Shown here piece by piece: positions 26,512 through 36,267 of a DNA stretch of 64,000 nt. Below the pieces are notes generated by a model, which saw nothing but the letters and a program-made list of their open reading frames with translations, searched no databases and was not told the origin of the DNA. Numbering within the stretch: the stretch's first letter is position 1; every line of letters starts with the position of its first letter. This stretch comes from Komagataeibacter nataicola (GTDB lineage Bacteria; Pseudomonadota; Alphaproteobacteria; Acetobacterales; Acetobacteraceae). The stretch lies in assembly GCF_003207795.1 (NCBI RefSeq), contig NZ_NIRT01000013.1, positions 26,320 through 90,319 on the forward strand, written 5' to 3'. Both the position numbers and the translations under genes were made by a program.

Positions 26512-28002
26512 TCAAATTGCGCGGGGGAAGGGGGTATTTGATAGCTCAAAGAATGACAGGTTATCATTGCCAATAACTGCTTTCACACGTTCATAGGTTA
26601 GGCTACGGGCATACATGTCATCATTGGCTTCATTGCCCTGTTCCATCATTATGAATGTCCTTTTGTCTCCTTCCCTGTTCATATCCAGGACTGCATGACC
26701 TGTTGTTCCTGAACCAGCGAACGGGTCCATGACGATGCCATCTTCAGGGCATAGGGCTTCAATCAGGTATTTTATCAGTTTCAGGGGTTTCACGGTTTTG
26801 AAGTCATGCCATTTGCCTACAATCTCGGATAATTCCTTCTTACCATTCACGCCCCCTGATTCTGTTTGCAACAGGAAGTTTTTAGGTGGTGGTGCCTTCG
26901 TATCCTTCAGGTATTTTTTGGCATATGGTGTGCCCTTGCCATCCTTACCGAACCAGATTGAAGGCCAAGACCCTTTAGCATATCGGTCACGTGCTTTTTG
27001 TGATGCCCCCAGTAGGATGTCTTCCAGGTTCGTGCATTTGCCGTCCTTGAATTCACAGCCATCCAGAACGACTGCAGGCGCGTGACCGTCCCCGATGTCC
27101 TTGATGACGTATTGGCTACCATATTCGCTTAGGATGTCTGCAATGGTCTGTGGTGCCCGTATCCAGTAGCGTGTGCCAGGGTAATGCAGTTCGCCGGTGA
27201 AGGGTGACTGGATAGCAAAAATCTTGGTACCACTCCGTGCAGTCAACTGATAGCCAGTCCATGGCTCCACATCGTCATCCAGTTTGTTTTTATCGTAAGC
27301 CTTCATGTCCTTTTCTGGGTCACGTTTCATGCGTTTGATGACGGCTTTGTTGATGTCTTTTGCGTAGATGAAGACAGCCTCGGTTAGTTCCTGAAACCTT
27401 TTTGCATCATTGGCCGCGGCTTTTTTCACCCATGTTAATTTTGTGATAAAATTGTCTTCTCCGAAGATTTCATTCATCAGGCAACCAAGATGTGTTTCTT
27501 CCCTGCTATCGATGCAAATGGCGATGATGCCTGAATTTGATAGCATTTTACGCATAGCAAACAGACGTTCACGCATGAATGTTAACCAGTGTGCGTGCCT
27601 GTTTTTGTCATCTGTATCAAGTATGGATGCCTTGCCCCCTTTGTAGTTATCGTTATATCTAAAATCTTTCCCTGTATTATAAGGGGGGTCGGTGACTATC
27701 AGGTCAACTTTGCCGCCAAAACATATTTCCAAAGATGCCATGATTTTTAGATTATCACCTTCGATAATCTTATGTGCTGGCATGTCTTCATCGTTATCTA
27801 TTTCCATGCCTTTATCTAATTTGAATGCGACACGTGGAATGGATGCGAATGAATCAGCAAGGTTCGGATTACGACCTGGATATGACAGAAACAGACCAGA
27901 ACGTTCACGTTCCATGGTTTCAATCTGTTCTTTTAAAGATGCAATGATTGCGTCCTTATCATCTGTATTTAAATCAACTAACGTATTAATATCAGTTCCC
28001 AT
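26512..28002 (-). CDS. type III Mod-like adenine DNA methyltransferase, orphan
   Basis: 496 residues. Catalytic motif IV VTDPPYNTGKDF (about 105) precedes the SAM-binding motif VMDPFAGSGTTGHAVL (about 425), the beta-class order of EcoP15I-type Mod subunits and related N6-adenine methyltransferases. FRYND just after DPPYNTG is also typical. No Res helicase or other endonuclease is nearby, so it probably protects the plasmid or alters regulation rather than restricting. The gene occupies one terminator-plus-foldback unit like its PcfJ-like neighbours. AAAGGAG precedes the ATG. Confidence 0.88.
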   Translation of the reverse strand: MGTDINTLVDLNTDDKDAIIASLKEQIETMERERSGLFLSYPGRNPNLADSFASIPRVAFKLDKGMEIDNDEDMPAHKIIEGDNLKIMASLEICFGGKVDLIVTDPPYNTGKDFRYNDNYKGGKASILDTDDKNRHAHWLTFMRERLFAMRKMLSNSGIIAICIDSREETHLGCLMNEIFGEDNFITKLTWVKKAAANDAKRFQELTEAVFIYAKDINKAVIKRMKRDPEKDMKAYDKNKLDDDVEPWTGYQLTARSGTKIFAIQSPFTGELHYPGTRYWIRAPQTIADILSEYGSQYVIKDIGDGHAPAVVLDGCEFKDGKCTNLEDILLGASQKARDRYAKGSWPSIWFGKDGKGTPYAKKYLKDTKAPPPKNFLLQTESGGVNGKKELSEIVGKWHDFKTVKPLKLIKYLIEALCPEDGIVMDPFAGSGTTGHAVLDMNREGDKRTFIMMEQGNEANDDMYARSLTYERVKAVIGNDNLSFFELSNTPFPRAI

Positions 28003-28124
28003 AATTAATTCTCCTTTGTTAAATGGTCCCCCATGTCTAATTAAATCATTTGATATAACTAATATTCAATAATTTTAATTGTTTACTTTGTTCTATTTGC
28101 CTGCAATTCTACAAATAGTAGACA

Positions 28125-28158
28125 TAAAAAAAGCCCCGTGGATAAACCAAAGGGCTTA
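28125..28158 (-). terminator. terminator of PcfJ-like member 3
   Basis: AAGCCCCGTGG...CCAAAGGGCTT stem with T-run on the minus strand. No foldback element accompanies this one. Confidence 0.8.
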
Positions 28159-28192
28159 ATTGTTCATCATCATGATGACACCTGTTTGTGTT

Positions 28193-29251
28193 TTACATGC
28201 TCATGGAACGGGTTTCTTCTTCTGGTTCAGGTATATGTTCCTGTTTCGAATTCATGGCTTGACAGGCATCTTTTAATTCCTGTTTTCCTTCAGGTGTTTT
28301 AATTACATCCATGCCGATTTCTTTTGACAATGGTGTTCCCGAAATAATTACCTCAATATATTTACCATGACCAAAGTCCGCATCTGGTCCTATTTTTGTT
28401 AAGCCACTATTTTCTGCATTAAAATGAGGGGCTTTATGATTGAATTCGGTTAAGTTTTTGCATTTTTCAATATTAACACCACTACCGAACTCAGCATTTG
28501 GTCCAATAGTTGTTAAACTACTATTTTCTGCAAAAAGAGTACCTTCAACTTTATGATTGAATTCGGTTATGTTACAATTTTCAATCCAAATATTACCCCC
28601 GAACTCGGCATCTGGTCCAATTGTTGTTAAACCACTATCGGATGCGTAAAGTGTATCTGGAATCTTGTTGTTGAATTCGGTTATATTTTTACATCTACTG
28701 ATATCAACATAACCCCCGAACTCAGCATTTGGTCCAATAGTCGTTAAATTACTACCTTTTGCATTAAAATAACCAATAACTGGACGGTTCCACTCTGTTA
28801 TATTTTTTGAATTTTGAATATTAACATTTTTTAGAACAACATCTTCTGGTATGCTTTTGATAGCATCTTCACCTAAATATAACCTACCATCATTTGATAA
28901 CGCATTATTTTCACGGATACCACTGATACTAACTTTGTCGAACTTAACACCTTCTTCGGATGCTTGTTTAATGCTATCAAGTCCAAGGTAATAATCTCCG
29001 TCATTAGACACCGCATAATCTACACCTAAGATAATTTCAGGTTTTAATTCGTTTAAAATGTTTTCAGCAAATGGTAAATATTCATCTTTATGCATGTTTA
29101 TACGTGCGCTTTCACCTTTCGACATAATATCCCCTTGATTTTCGCCATTTTTATCAAGTAATTGGTATAAATCTATATCTTTCCCCTTATAGGTTGTATT
29201 TTCATGTATCCAATTTAACCCATTTTCATATTTAATCATTGTTTTAGCCAT
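28193..29251 (-). CDS. PcfJ-like repeat protein, member 3
   Basis: 352 residues. A reduced N-terminal PcfJ-type segment (MIKYENGLNWIHEN and YQLLDKNGENQGDI) lacks the Cys motif. Two units of the YYLGLDSIKQASEEGVKFD type follow, then DAIKSIPEDVVLKNVNI and four or five 34-37 residue repeats (NITEWNRPVIGYF, GPNAEFGGYV). The tail EPEEETRSMSM is almost that of member 2. GGGAGGAAAG precedes the ATG. Clearly a product of recent duplication within this cluster. Confidence 0.82.
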   Translation of the reverse strand: MAKTMIKYENGLNWIHENTTYKGKDIDLYQLLDKNGENQGDIMSKGESARINMHKDEYLPFAENILNELKPEIILGVDYAVSNDGDYYLGLDSIKQASEEGVKFDKVSISGIRENNALSNDGRLYLGEDAIKSIPEDVVLKNVNIQNSKNITEWNRPVIGYFNAKGSNLTTIGPNAEFGGYVDISRCKNITEFNNKIPDTLYASDSGLTTIGPDAEFGGNIWIENCNITEFNHKVEGTLFAENSSLTTIGPNAEFGSGVNIEKCKNLTEFNHKAPHFNAENSGLTKIGPDADFGHGKYIEVIISGTPLSKEIGMDVIKTPEGKQELKDACQAMNSKQEHIPEPEEETRSMSM

Positions 29252-29310
29252 AATAACTTTCCTCCCATGTTAATCTGTTCATAACAACATGTTATGAACC
29301 TTGTTTTCAG

Positions 29311-29319
29311 GTTACCGGG
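29311..29319 (-). promoter_or_regulatory. CCGGTAA box ahead of PcfJ-like member 3
   Basis: Minus-strand TATATTGCATGATACCCGGT followed by AACC; nearly identical to the region before the gene at 24290. Confidence 0.55.
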
Positions 29320-29426
29320 TATCATGCAATATAACAAACTTTTGCATGAATGACTAATGTCATATCATCATATCTGATAGCTCATTATGTCATATAATAA
29401 GGTCGCAAGATATATGATTGTCTTTT

Positions 29427-29603
29427 GATGCTATCGCATATCAAGCCCGTGTATATATATAGTTTACAGGTCGGAATAGGGAATTGATTTCGTCTCATGC
29501 GCCTGCGGCTAAACGATAACAAAACGCCGCAGGCGCTTAAGGAAATCCAGGACATTGCTTGAAGACACACAACCATCCACGGGCTTATCAGCGCGATAGC
29601 GCC
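29427..29603 (+). repeat. foldback element
   Basis: Left arm GATGCTATCGCATATCAAGC then CCGTGTATA; centre GCGCCTGCGGC/GCCGCAGGCGC palindrome; right arm CCACGGGCTTATCAGCGCGA then TAGCGCCC. It is followed 25 bases on by the terminator of the HsdM-like gene. Confidence 0.85.
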
Positions 29604-29627
29604 CTTATCACTGAAAACAAGACATAG

Positions 29628-29661
29628 AAAAAAGCCCCCTGAAATCTAATTCCAAGGGGAC
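29628..29661 (-). terminator. terminator of the HsdM-like gene
   Basis: AGCCCCCTGAAA...CCAAGGGGACT stem with T-run on the minus strand. Confidence 0.75.
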
Positions 29662-29669
29662 TGATTATC

Positions 29670-31349
29670 TTACAGATTAAACAAAGCCTTATTTCCATAT
29701 AAGTCAGCAAATAGGGCTTTAGTTAATTGCCTCATATTGTTACGGACCTTTTTTATATCTATTAATTCTTCTTCTTCATTAAAGATATATGCCCCTGTAT
29801 CCAAACGATATCCACTTTGTTTTATCTGTTCATATGAAACCATACAGGAATAACCGTTTATATTTTTCTGTTCATGATAGATTTGAAAAGCATCCACATT
29901 CATGCTGGACCCAGGTGTCCAGATGTTGCGTTTGCCATCCCGTTTGAAATCACGCGATGAATCAATCATCATGACACTTGGTGTGCCACCATCTACAGAC
30001 ATATCAGGACGGTCTTTATCCAGTATCCACAGACACACAGGGATATCCGTATTTTGGAATAGTTTTGGTGGCAATGATACAATCCCTGCAACACATCCTG
30101 TTTCCAGAATTGCTTTCCTGATTGCCTTTGTTGAACTTTTAAACAATGTGTTCATCGGCATAACAAGGACTGCTTGCCCCCGGTCATTCATCAAATCCAT
30201 GACCACCTGAAGGAAGGCATATTCACAGTCACCTTTCTTCGGTACACCATATTTCCATACAGCATCCTTCTTATTGATGTGGTCTATTCCGTAATCCTTC
30301 AAGCCATATGGTGGGTTTGCAAATATATAATCAAGTTTCCCTGAAAACTGACCAAGTTTCTCAGGATATTCTGTGATGCTATCACCGATATATACATGAC
30401 TTTTTTCAATGCCATTTAGATAGATATTGGTAGCACCAAGAACACCAGAACGAATGCTTTTTTCACCGACCACGACCTCCACTTTATCTTTCAGGGATTG
30501 GTTGCCGCCTGAAAAGGCATTCACGCCTTCAATGGCAAAGGTACACACCCCAGCCGTAGGGTCACCGATTTTGACATTATCAAGTTCACGGTCGAACCTG
30601 ATGAAACGAACGGCATTCTGCACGATTGAAGGGGGCGTGAAGAATTCTCCAGACTGTTTGCCACCACCACCCGTGTAGTTTCCAATCAGTTCCATATACA
30701 CATCAGCGAAGATGTCCCGGTCTTCCTGATGAACTGAAAAATCAAAAGGGTCCAGTTCCGACAAGATGCCATCGAAACAGGCATCATCCATAACGATACG
30801 GTCTGTATCGCTTACCCGTTGACCGACAAGGGATGTGAAGTTGAACACATCAAACAGTTGTCTGAACAATTCATTCCTGAATGAATTCGCAAGGAACTTC
30901 ACCAGACCCGTTTTCATCGTTATCAGCGCACCGTTCTCATCAACGGGCACATACGCATGGTTATCCACACCGACACCATGCTTACGGATGCAGTCCATAT
31001 CCGTGTATGTGATGCCTTCGGATGCATGTTCCACGTTTCCAGGGAACTGCGCGACATCACTCCAATCCAGACGGAATGACCACAGGGCTGTTTCGTCCAC
31101 TTTGAACTTCCCGGTGTTATTTTTTTCAACAAAGGCATCAAGGGTGACACCTTCCTTCGATAATTGCTGAATCAAGAACCGCTTGTAATGTGTCCGTTCA
31201 TCGATAATCCGTTTTAACATCAAGGTTCCAACCGTTATCGGCATGAAATCCTGTGAATTGCCACGCCCCGCATGGCGGATTCTATCCGTGAACTTCTCAA
31301 CTACCTTCTGTAATTTATCAAACGTGAATTCATGCTTTCCATTTGTCAT
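29670..31349 (-). CDS. type I HsdM-like N6-adenine DNA methyltransferase, orphan
   Basis: 559 residues from the ATG at 31349, which follows GGGAGGATG; the longer in-frame reading is less likely. An N-terminal helical domain precedes the HsdM-type catalytic domain: SAM motif IGDPTAGVCTFAIEG (about 262) and catalytic FANPPYGLKDYG (about 344), then GILVMPMN-like and IPVCLWILDKD strands. The SAM loop DPTAGVCTF departs from the usual DPxCGTGGF. No HsdS or HsdR gene adjoins it. As a lone methyltransferase it could guard the plasmid against restriction in new hosts. Confidence 0.85.
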   Translation of the reverse strand: MTNGKHEFTFDKLQKVVEKFTDRIRHAGRGNSQDFMPITVGTLMLKRIIDERTHYKRFLIQQLSKEGVTLDAFVEKNNTGKFKVDETALWSFRLDWSDVAQFPGNVEHASEGITYTDMDCIRKHGVGVDNHAYVPVDENGALITMKTGLVKFLANSFRNELFRQLFDVFNFTSLVGQRVSDTDRIVMDDACFDGILSELDPFDFSVHQEDRDIFADVYMELIGNYTGGGGKQSGEFFTPPSIVQNAVRFIRFDRELDNVKIGDPTAGVCTFAIEGVNAFSGGNQSLKDKVEVVVGEKSIRSGVLGATNIYLNGIEKSHVYIGDSITEYPEKLGQFSGKLDYIFANPPYGLKDYGIDHINKKDAVWKYGVPKKGDCEYAFLQVVMDLMNDRGQAVLVMPMNTLFKSSTKAIRKAILETGCVAGIVSLPPKLFQNTDIPVCLWILDKDRPDMSVDGGTPSVMMIDSSRDFKRDGKRNIWTPGSSMNVDAFQIYHEQKNINGYSCMVSYEQIKQSGYRLDTGAYIFNEEEELIDIKKVRNNMRQLTKALFADLYGNKALFNL

Positions 31350-31524
31350 GTTATCATCCTCCCTCATGTTGTTGCCCAGACCCTTTGATAAGTCTTTAGT
31401 CTTTCGACTTAACACACATGTTAACAGATGACAAATGACATATTAACATGTAAGACATGCCATTATGTTAAATATGATAGTTCCGATTGATAACGTGCGG
31501 CATTTAATATGTTTGCACGGTTTC

Positions 31525-31578
31525 GGCGCTATCGCGCTCGATGAGGCTTCGCCCCATCTAAGGCCCGGTGGTGGTGTG
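31525..31578 (+). repeat. foldback element, left half only
   Basis: GGCGCTATCGCGC, then a GATGAGGC/GCCCCATC mini-hairpin and AAGGCCCGGTGGTGGTGTGT. Confidence 0.65.
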
Positions 31579-32003
31579 TGTTAGCAAGCAGGGCAGGGGG
31601 CATGATTCCCTCGTTGCCTTCGGCTTTTATGTTTTCAGGCATAAGGGCGCTAAATGGTCACAGAACCCCCTAGAAGGGCATAAGGGGGCTGTATGGCTAC
31701 CAATTATGGAAAACAGGCGCATACGGGCTTGTAGGGGCTTTGTAGACGCATCATGCGTCCTATGCCTTCATCCAAACCTGGTCATAGGTGAACGGCTACG
31801 CATGTCATGTCGCCGGCATAAATTGCATGCAGGTTGAAGGGATGAAGGGTTTTCAAGAAAGTCATGACAAGAATTCATGGAACCTTGTTATATGACATAA
31901 AAAAACATGGCATATTTCGAAAGTCATGGCTTTGTTTAAAAAAAGACGACCGAAACTGATACCTTCCTATTTGTTAAAGCAAATGCATTGTGTGATATCT
32001 TTT

Positions 32004-32176
32004 GGCGCTATCGCGCTGATATGCTGCGCATATCCAAGGACTGATAAGCAATCATGCCCTATGCCGGTGGCAACACACCCCGACCAGGTTTGCAGGCAAT
32101 CAAAAATAGGGGGCATGAGAACTATAACATTACCGGGCTTTAGTAGATGCTTGCATCTACAAGTGCGATAGCACCC
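32004..32176 (+). repeat. degenerate foldback element
   Basis: Left arm GGCGCTATCGCGC with a GATATGC/GCATATC mini-hairpin; right arm ACCGGGCTT with a TAGATGC/GCATCTA mini-hairpin and GTGCGATAGCACC. The usual central segments are lost. Confidence 0.6.
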
Positions 32177-32181
32177 ATTAC

Positions 32182-32328
32182 GGAATCAGTTTGTATGAAA
32201 ATTCACAGGAATCGATTCCAGAGAAGATTCGGCAATCTGGTTATAATGAATCCCTATAGCCAGTTTGGTGAATTGACAACGCCTGAACGTTTGTGTAATC
32301 CGACGCCCTAAAATGGTTGAAAATCAGG
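32182..32328 (-). repeat. conserved hairpin core, reverse orientation, copy 1
   Basis: About 147 bases, nearly identical to 32553-32698. It is the reverse complement of the segment preceding the foldback in composites A, B and C. The plus strand contains CTGGTTATA...TATAGCCAG, a 9-base stem with one G-T pair and a 9-base loop. Confidence 0.75.
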
Positions 32329-32502
32329 CAATTATCATCACGTCACGTTATCAGGTGGCGACATGTGAAACCAATTCATGTGTGAAAGTGGCAATCATGC
32401 TGCCTTCGAATATGTGGATGCCTGGTCATCATAGGAACCATCCGGGCAATCGGCATCGCTGATGCTTTGTGGATAACTTGGCATTAGGGGCTGACGTTAT
32501 CA

Positions 32503-32551
32503 TCAGGCTTTAGGATATGGCGAAGACATATCCAGTGCGATAGCACCAAGA
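32503..32551 (-). repeat. foldback element, single arm
   Basis: CAGGCTTT, then a GGATATG/CATATCC mini-hairpin and GTGCGATAGCACC. It stands before the second hairpin-core copy, as the arm at 32130 does before the first. Confidence 0.6.
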
Positions 32552-32552
32552 C

Positions 32553-32698
32553 GGAATCAGTTTGTATGAAAATTCACAGGAATCGATTCCAGAGAAGATT
32601 CAGCAATCTGGTTATAATGAATCCCTATAGCCAGTTTGGTGAATTGACAACGCCTGAACGTTTGTGTAATCCGACGCCCGAAAATCCTTGAAAATCAG
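32553..32698 (-). repeat. conserved hairpin core, reverse orientation, copy 2
   Basis: Direct repeat of 32182-32328 with only a few differences, including GATTCAG versus GATTCGG. Confidence 0.75.
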
Positions 32699-33043
32699 CG
32701 CATTATGCATGGTGACGGTTGTGGACCATCATTGACGATGACTGTTTGGCGTGTTGATTGCATCCGATTGCTTGTTGTTTTCGGGTGTGGTCGCGCAGCG
32801 GCAGACTGGATTAATATTCCAGGCATCTTGATGTGCGGAGCGCATCAAGCGCGATAGCGCCTACCGTTTCCAGTTGACGATATGGAATCGGTTTTGATGT
32901 AATTTTTTGGCGTTTTCGAAAAAAAAGAATTCACGTACTTAGGCGTAGAATTCACGTGGTTTGAAGGATTCCCGAAACCTGCTGTATTTTTTTAGTTCAA
33001 AAGACTTGCTAAAGGCGGGAATTTAATAGGATAATAAAAGAGT

Positions 33044-33086
33044 GAAGGGGAATAACCGATTGGCTACCCCCCTTCAAATCTTTTTT
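33044..33086 (+). terminator. intrinsic terminator upstream of the helicase
   Basis: GAAGGGG/CCCCTTC stem with a long loop, then AAATC and six T. It lies about 150 bases before the helicase start and before that gene's own promoter, so it probably ends a short RNA made in the repeat block. Confidence 0.65.
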
Positions 33087-33158
33087 GCCGGATGGCGCGA
33101 ACCGCCGACAAGAAGGAAAACACCGCTGGACTTGGAACGTCATCAGGAACGTTTTCGC

Positions 33159-33187
33159 TTGAGTCAAAAGTTATCACCCTGTGATAC
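33159..33187 (+). promoter_or_regulatory. promoter of the helicase gene
   Basis: TTGAGT (33159-33164), 17 bases, then TGATAC (33182-33187); a CCCGGTAAC box (33208-33216) follows at the expected transcript start or early leader. Confidence 0.6.
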
Positions 33188-33207
33188 TTCAGTCAAGAAA
33201 AAACGTC

Positions 33208-33216
33208 CCCGGTAAC
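33208..33216 (+). promoter_or_regulatory. CCGGTAAC box ahead of the helicase
   Basis: CCCGGTAAC followed by ATTAAAAAAGGAGG, placing the box between the -10 element and the ribosome binding site. Confidence 0.5.
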
Positions 33217-33236
33217 ATTAAAAAAGGAGGACGACA

Positions 33237-36200
33237 ATGACTGATATGATTTACGCACAGGGAAGCAAGACACAGATTGATATTCAAACAGCCTTAGAAT
33301 CAAGGGAAACAGCGCCTTCTAATAAGGTTGATATGGTTTCATCCGATGTAGCCAGTCGTTTGCTTTCTGAGCGTTTGGATGTTTTCGGGACTGAAATCGA
33401 ATCGTTTTATATGAAGGACAAGGAAGACCGTGACTCGGCACCGCGTCCATGTCTTGCCATTAAGGCACCGGCAGGCACGGGTAAGACTCGGCACATTCTG
33501 GACCTTGTGAAACGCCTAAATGAGCGTGATAGCGTTTTCAAAAGTCTGTATCTGGTTCCGTCCCTGGACCTTGCGGAACAGTTGAAAGAAATTGCCAGCG
33601 ATTCGGGCATCAAGGTTCGCGTGATTCGTGGACGTTCGCAAGTTCGTGAAGATGCGGACCCTTCATTGCCTGAAATCGAACAGCCTCGCATGTGCCAAAG
33701 GTTCGTGGAGGCTGAAAAACTTTCATCTTTGTCATTAGATGTGAAAAGTCATCTATGTATCAAGAAGAAGGGCAAGGATAATAATGAAGAAAAGAAATGC
33801 CCATATTATGATACATGCCCATATATCAAACAAATGGAAAAGTTCAACGGGTTATCAATAGCATCTCATGCTTACATGTCTATCAAGGCTGATTGGTTAT
33901 CTGAAGATAAGTTAGATTTGGTAATTATTGATGAATCCTTTTGGCAATCAATGCTGCGGCATCAGCAGTTCGAATTAAGCGAATTCAAGAAGATAGACAA
34001 GCCAAGCCGTCAAATACCATTAAAGAATTATCAGGCAAAAGCCGACATGTCGGCAGTTCAGATTGAAGATGCCTGGATGGAAGATACTTTATTTCATCAT
34101 GAATGGAATGGCATTGTAAGCAAGGTTTTAAGTTATGCTTATGTTGAAGAAAAAGATTATTTCCTTGCCTCTGATTTCACTGATGCAGGCATAACAGCAG
34201 ACATTGCGGAACGTATGTATCGTTTGGAATACATGCGTCTTGATCGTCCGAATATTACTCCTGATATGTCGGATGGCGAAATAGCGGACGCGTTGAAAGA
34301 TGCCATCAAGCAGGATGTATTTTCATATGCCCGTTTTTGGAAAAATCTATCTGAAGAATTACGTGTTCGTGTAAGCAATGATGACCATAAAGGGGTCATG
34401 CATTCGGTTTCCATGGACTGGTCTGGTAAGCCAAGAATCCTTTTGCATTCACATAAGTCAGCGAAGTTCACAACGGTTCCAACGGTTGTCATCGATGCTG
34501 ATTTGGACAAGGAATTGACAACGGAATTCCTTCCTATTTTCCGTGACCGTGATGACCGTTTTTTTGAACTGAATGTTCAAATGTCTGAGCATGTTAAGTT
34601 CACACAGGTCACGAACACACCGCTTTCCAAAAGCACGTTTTCTCCGTTTGGTGACAAGTTGCCTTTAGCTACGATGCGTAAAGCCCAATATGCGCGTAAC
34701 CGCGTGTTCGATGCCATGAAGAACATAGCGATTGCCACAGGCTTAACGGATGACGGACGGGCTTTGACGCCAGAACAGCAGGAACGTAAGCCTTTGCTGT
34801 GTTCGTATAAGGCGATAGGGGATTATTGGACTGGTCAGGATTATCATTCCAAGCGTCGTGAACAGAACGCTTACAGCCCGATTCCAGGGTATGACGGTCG
34901 GTATGACAGCTTGCCAGCGAATGAGGATGGATTAGCGTTCCGTGATGACCCGGATAGCGTACCATTTGACTTCGCGCATTTCGGGAATCTAAGGGGCAAG
35001 GACCAGTGGAAGAACACGAATTGCAATGTGGTCCTTGGTCGCAATGAGCCACCAGTTTCGGGCTTGGAGGATACGGCAAGGGCTGTTTTCTATAAGTCGC
35101 CTTCGGAAATTGTGTTCATTGATGCGAATGAGGATGGCAACAAGTTTTTGCCCAGGAAACCTGAAAACATTCCTACCAAAAAAGGTGGAATACACACGGT
35201 TAATGTTTCCTTTCATCCCGACCGCAATGTTGACCGCATTTTAAGGCAAATACGCGAAAGCGAATTGACACAGGCGATTGGTCGCGCCCGTCCGATACAT
35301 CGTGATAGACCCCTTGAAATCATTATTGCCACGAATGTTCCTGTTCCTGGTTTAATTCCAGACCGTGCATGCACATATGAGCAGTTCATCGGTAGCAGAA
35401 GTTTTGAATGTTTGATGGACGGTTTGTTGCCGCAGGAATCACAAACGGCTCATGAACTGTTCCCCGAAACTTTCCGCACTTCGTCTTCCTTACAAGCGAT
35501 ACGGAAACGCTTTGATTTGTTAATGGAACTGATGAAGACCTATCAGGCTCATAACTTGTATGAGGTTGCTTACAAGGTCATGCGCAATGGCAAATCGTTA
35601 ACACGTAAGGGTTTGGTGTTTGCCCCCGAAGGCGTTCATACGATTGAAGGCAGGATGTCACGTGTCATCAAGGAAGAATTCAAGATTTCCGACATCAAGT
35701 GTGCTGGTGAATATGTTGAAGAAATAGCGCCGACCTTCAAGACGAAACCTGAAGATTATGTACTATCGAAGTCACAGATTTCGGCGCGTGTAGAAGTTGC
35801 CAAGGGCGATATTAAATTAAAGGGTGGTTACACGAACGAAGATATTGAGTTCTGTGTTCATGAATATAATGAAATGCTGGACTGGATAGATGACCACAAA
35901 TGTCCTGGTGATGATTTCTGGAGTAAGTTCAAGTCATCAAGGGGTTGCAGGTTTGGAGGGTGTGATTTTGAAGGTGTGATGTCGATTGACAGGACATTGG
36001 AACCACCAAAATATGACATTCCAGTTTTCCCATTCCAGGTATTCCGTGATTATGCCTTTGAAGGCGGCAAGTTGACATGGAGCAGTTCAGACCTTGATGA
36101 AGTTGAAATGCGTTTTTGGCTAACGTGTTTTAAGGAAAAGTATTCATTGACGAGCGAACAGGTCTACATGGATTTTAAGAGATACATGATGTCGACTTCT

Positions 36201-36245
36201 TTTGAAAACATGAAGGGTCGTGTTCTTGAAGATGTGCCATTTTAA
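33237..36245 (+). CDS. superfamily 2 helicase-like protein with probable Fe-S cysteines
   Basis: 1002 residues. Walker A IKAPAGTGKTRHI (about 76-84), then YLVPSLDLAEQL (motif Ia), Walker B LVIIDESFW (about 233) and a C-terminal ELTQAIGRARP (about 677), the motif VI arginine pattern. Four cysteines between motif Ia and Walker B (RMCQRF, HLCIKK and KCPYYDTCPY, about 152-193) are spaced like the Fe-S cluster of XPD/DinG helicases. The last 280 residues are unassigned. It lies right after the putative origin region, so a plasmid replication or strand-processing role is plausible. GGAGGAC supports the start. Helicase assignment is firm; the cluster and role are inference. Confidence 0.8.
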   Translation: MTDMIYAQGSKTQIDIQTALESRETAPSNKVDMVSSDVASRLLSERLDVFGTEIESFYMKDKEDRDSAPRPCLAIKAPAGTGKTRHILDLVKRLNERDSVFKSLYLVPSLDLAEQLKEIASDSGIKVRVIRGRSQVREDADPSLPEIEQPRMCQRFVEAEKLSSLSLDVKSHLCIKKKGKDNNEEKKCPYYDTCPYIKQMEKFNGLSIASHAYMSIKADWLSEDKLDLVIIDESFWQSMLRHQQFELSEFKKIDKPSRQIPLKNYQAKADMSAVQIEDAWMEDTLFHHEWNGIVSKVLSYAYVEEKDYFLASDFTDAGITADIAERMYRLEYMRLDRPNITPDMSDGEIADALKDAIKQDVFSYARFWKNLSEELRVRVSNDDHKGVMHSVSMDWSGKPRILLHSHKSAKFTTVPTVVIDADLDKELTTEFLPIFRDRDDRFFELNVQMSEHVKFTQVTNTPLSKSTFSPFGDKLPLATMRKAQYARNRVFDAMKNIAIATGLTDDGRALTPEQQERKPLLCSYKAIGDYWTGQDYHSKRREQNAYSPIPGYDGRYDSLPANEDGLAFRDDPDSVPFDFAHFGNLRGKDQWKNTNCNVVLGRNEPPVSGLEDTARAVFYKSPSEIVFIDANEDGNKFLPRKPENIPTKKGGIHTVNVSFHPDRNVDRILRQIRESELTQAIGRARPIHRDRPLEIIIATNVPVPGLIPDRACTYEQFIGSRSFECLMDGLLPQESQTAHELFPETFRTSSSLQAIRKRFDLLMELMKTYQAHNLYEVAYKVMRNGKSLTRKGLVFAPEGVHTIEGRMSRVIKEEFKISDIKCAGEYVEEIAPTFKTKPEDYVLSKSQISARVEVAKGDIKLKGGYTNEDIEFCVHEYNEMLDWIDDHKCPGDDFWSKFKSSRGCRFGGCDFEGVMSIDRTLEPPKYDIPVFPFQVFRDYAFEGGKLTWSSSDLDEVEMRFWLTCFKEKYSLTSEQVYMDFKRYMMSTSFENMKGRVLEDVPF

Positions 36246-36267
36246 TATGATATAAGGGGGGGGATAT

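Larger units (their letters stand above)
31350..33236. other. repeat-rich non-coding block, candidate replication origin
   Basis: Nearly 1.9 kb without a convincing gene, directly ahead of the helicase. It holds foldback fragments (31525-31578, 32004-32045, 32130-32176, 32503-32551, 32841-32870), two near-identical direct repeats (32182-32328, 32553-32698), a perfect DnaA-box sequence TGTGGATAA (32468-32476), a direct repeat GAATTCACGT (about 32930 and 32950) and an intrinsic terminator (33044-33086). Such crowding suggests the plasmid origin and a regulatory leader, but no Rep protein is recognised here. Confidence 0.45.

Noticed and set aside
26282..26515. 77-codon minus-strand frame downstream of the methyltransferase
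   Set aside because: It lies across the foldback element and the terminator.
30964..30972. TTATCCACA DnaA-box match
   Set aside because: It lies within the coding region of the HsdM-like gene, away from other origin features.
26512..31349. A complete restriction-modification system
   Set aside because: No endonuclease, Res, HsdR or HsdS gene is visible next to either methyltransferase.
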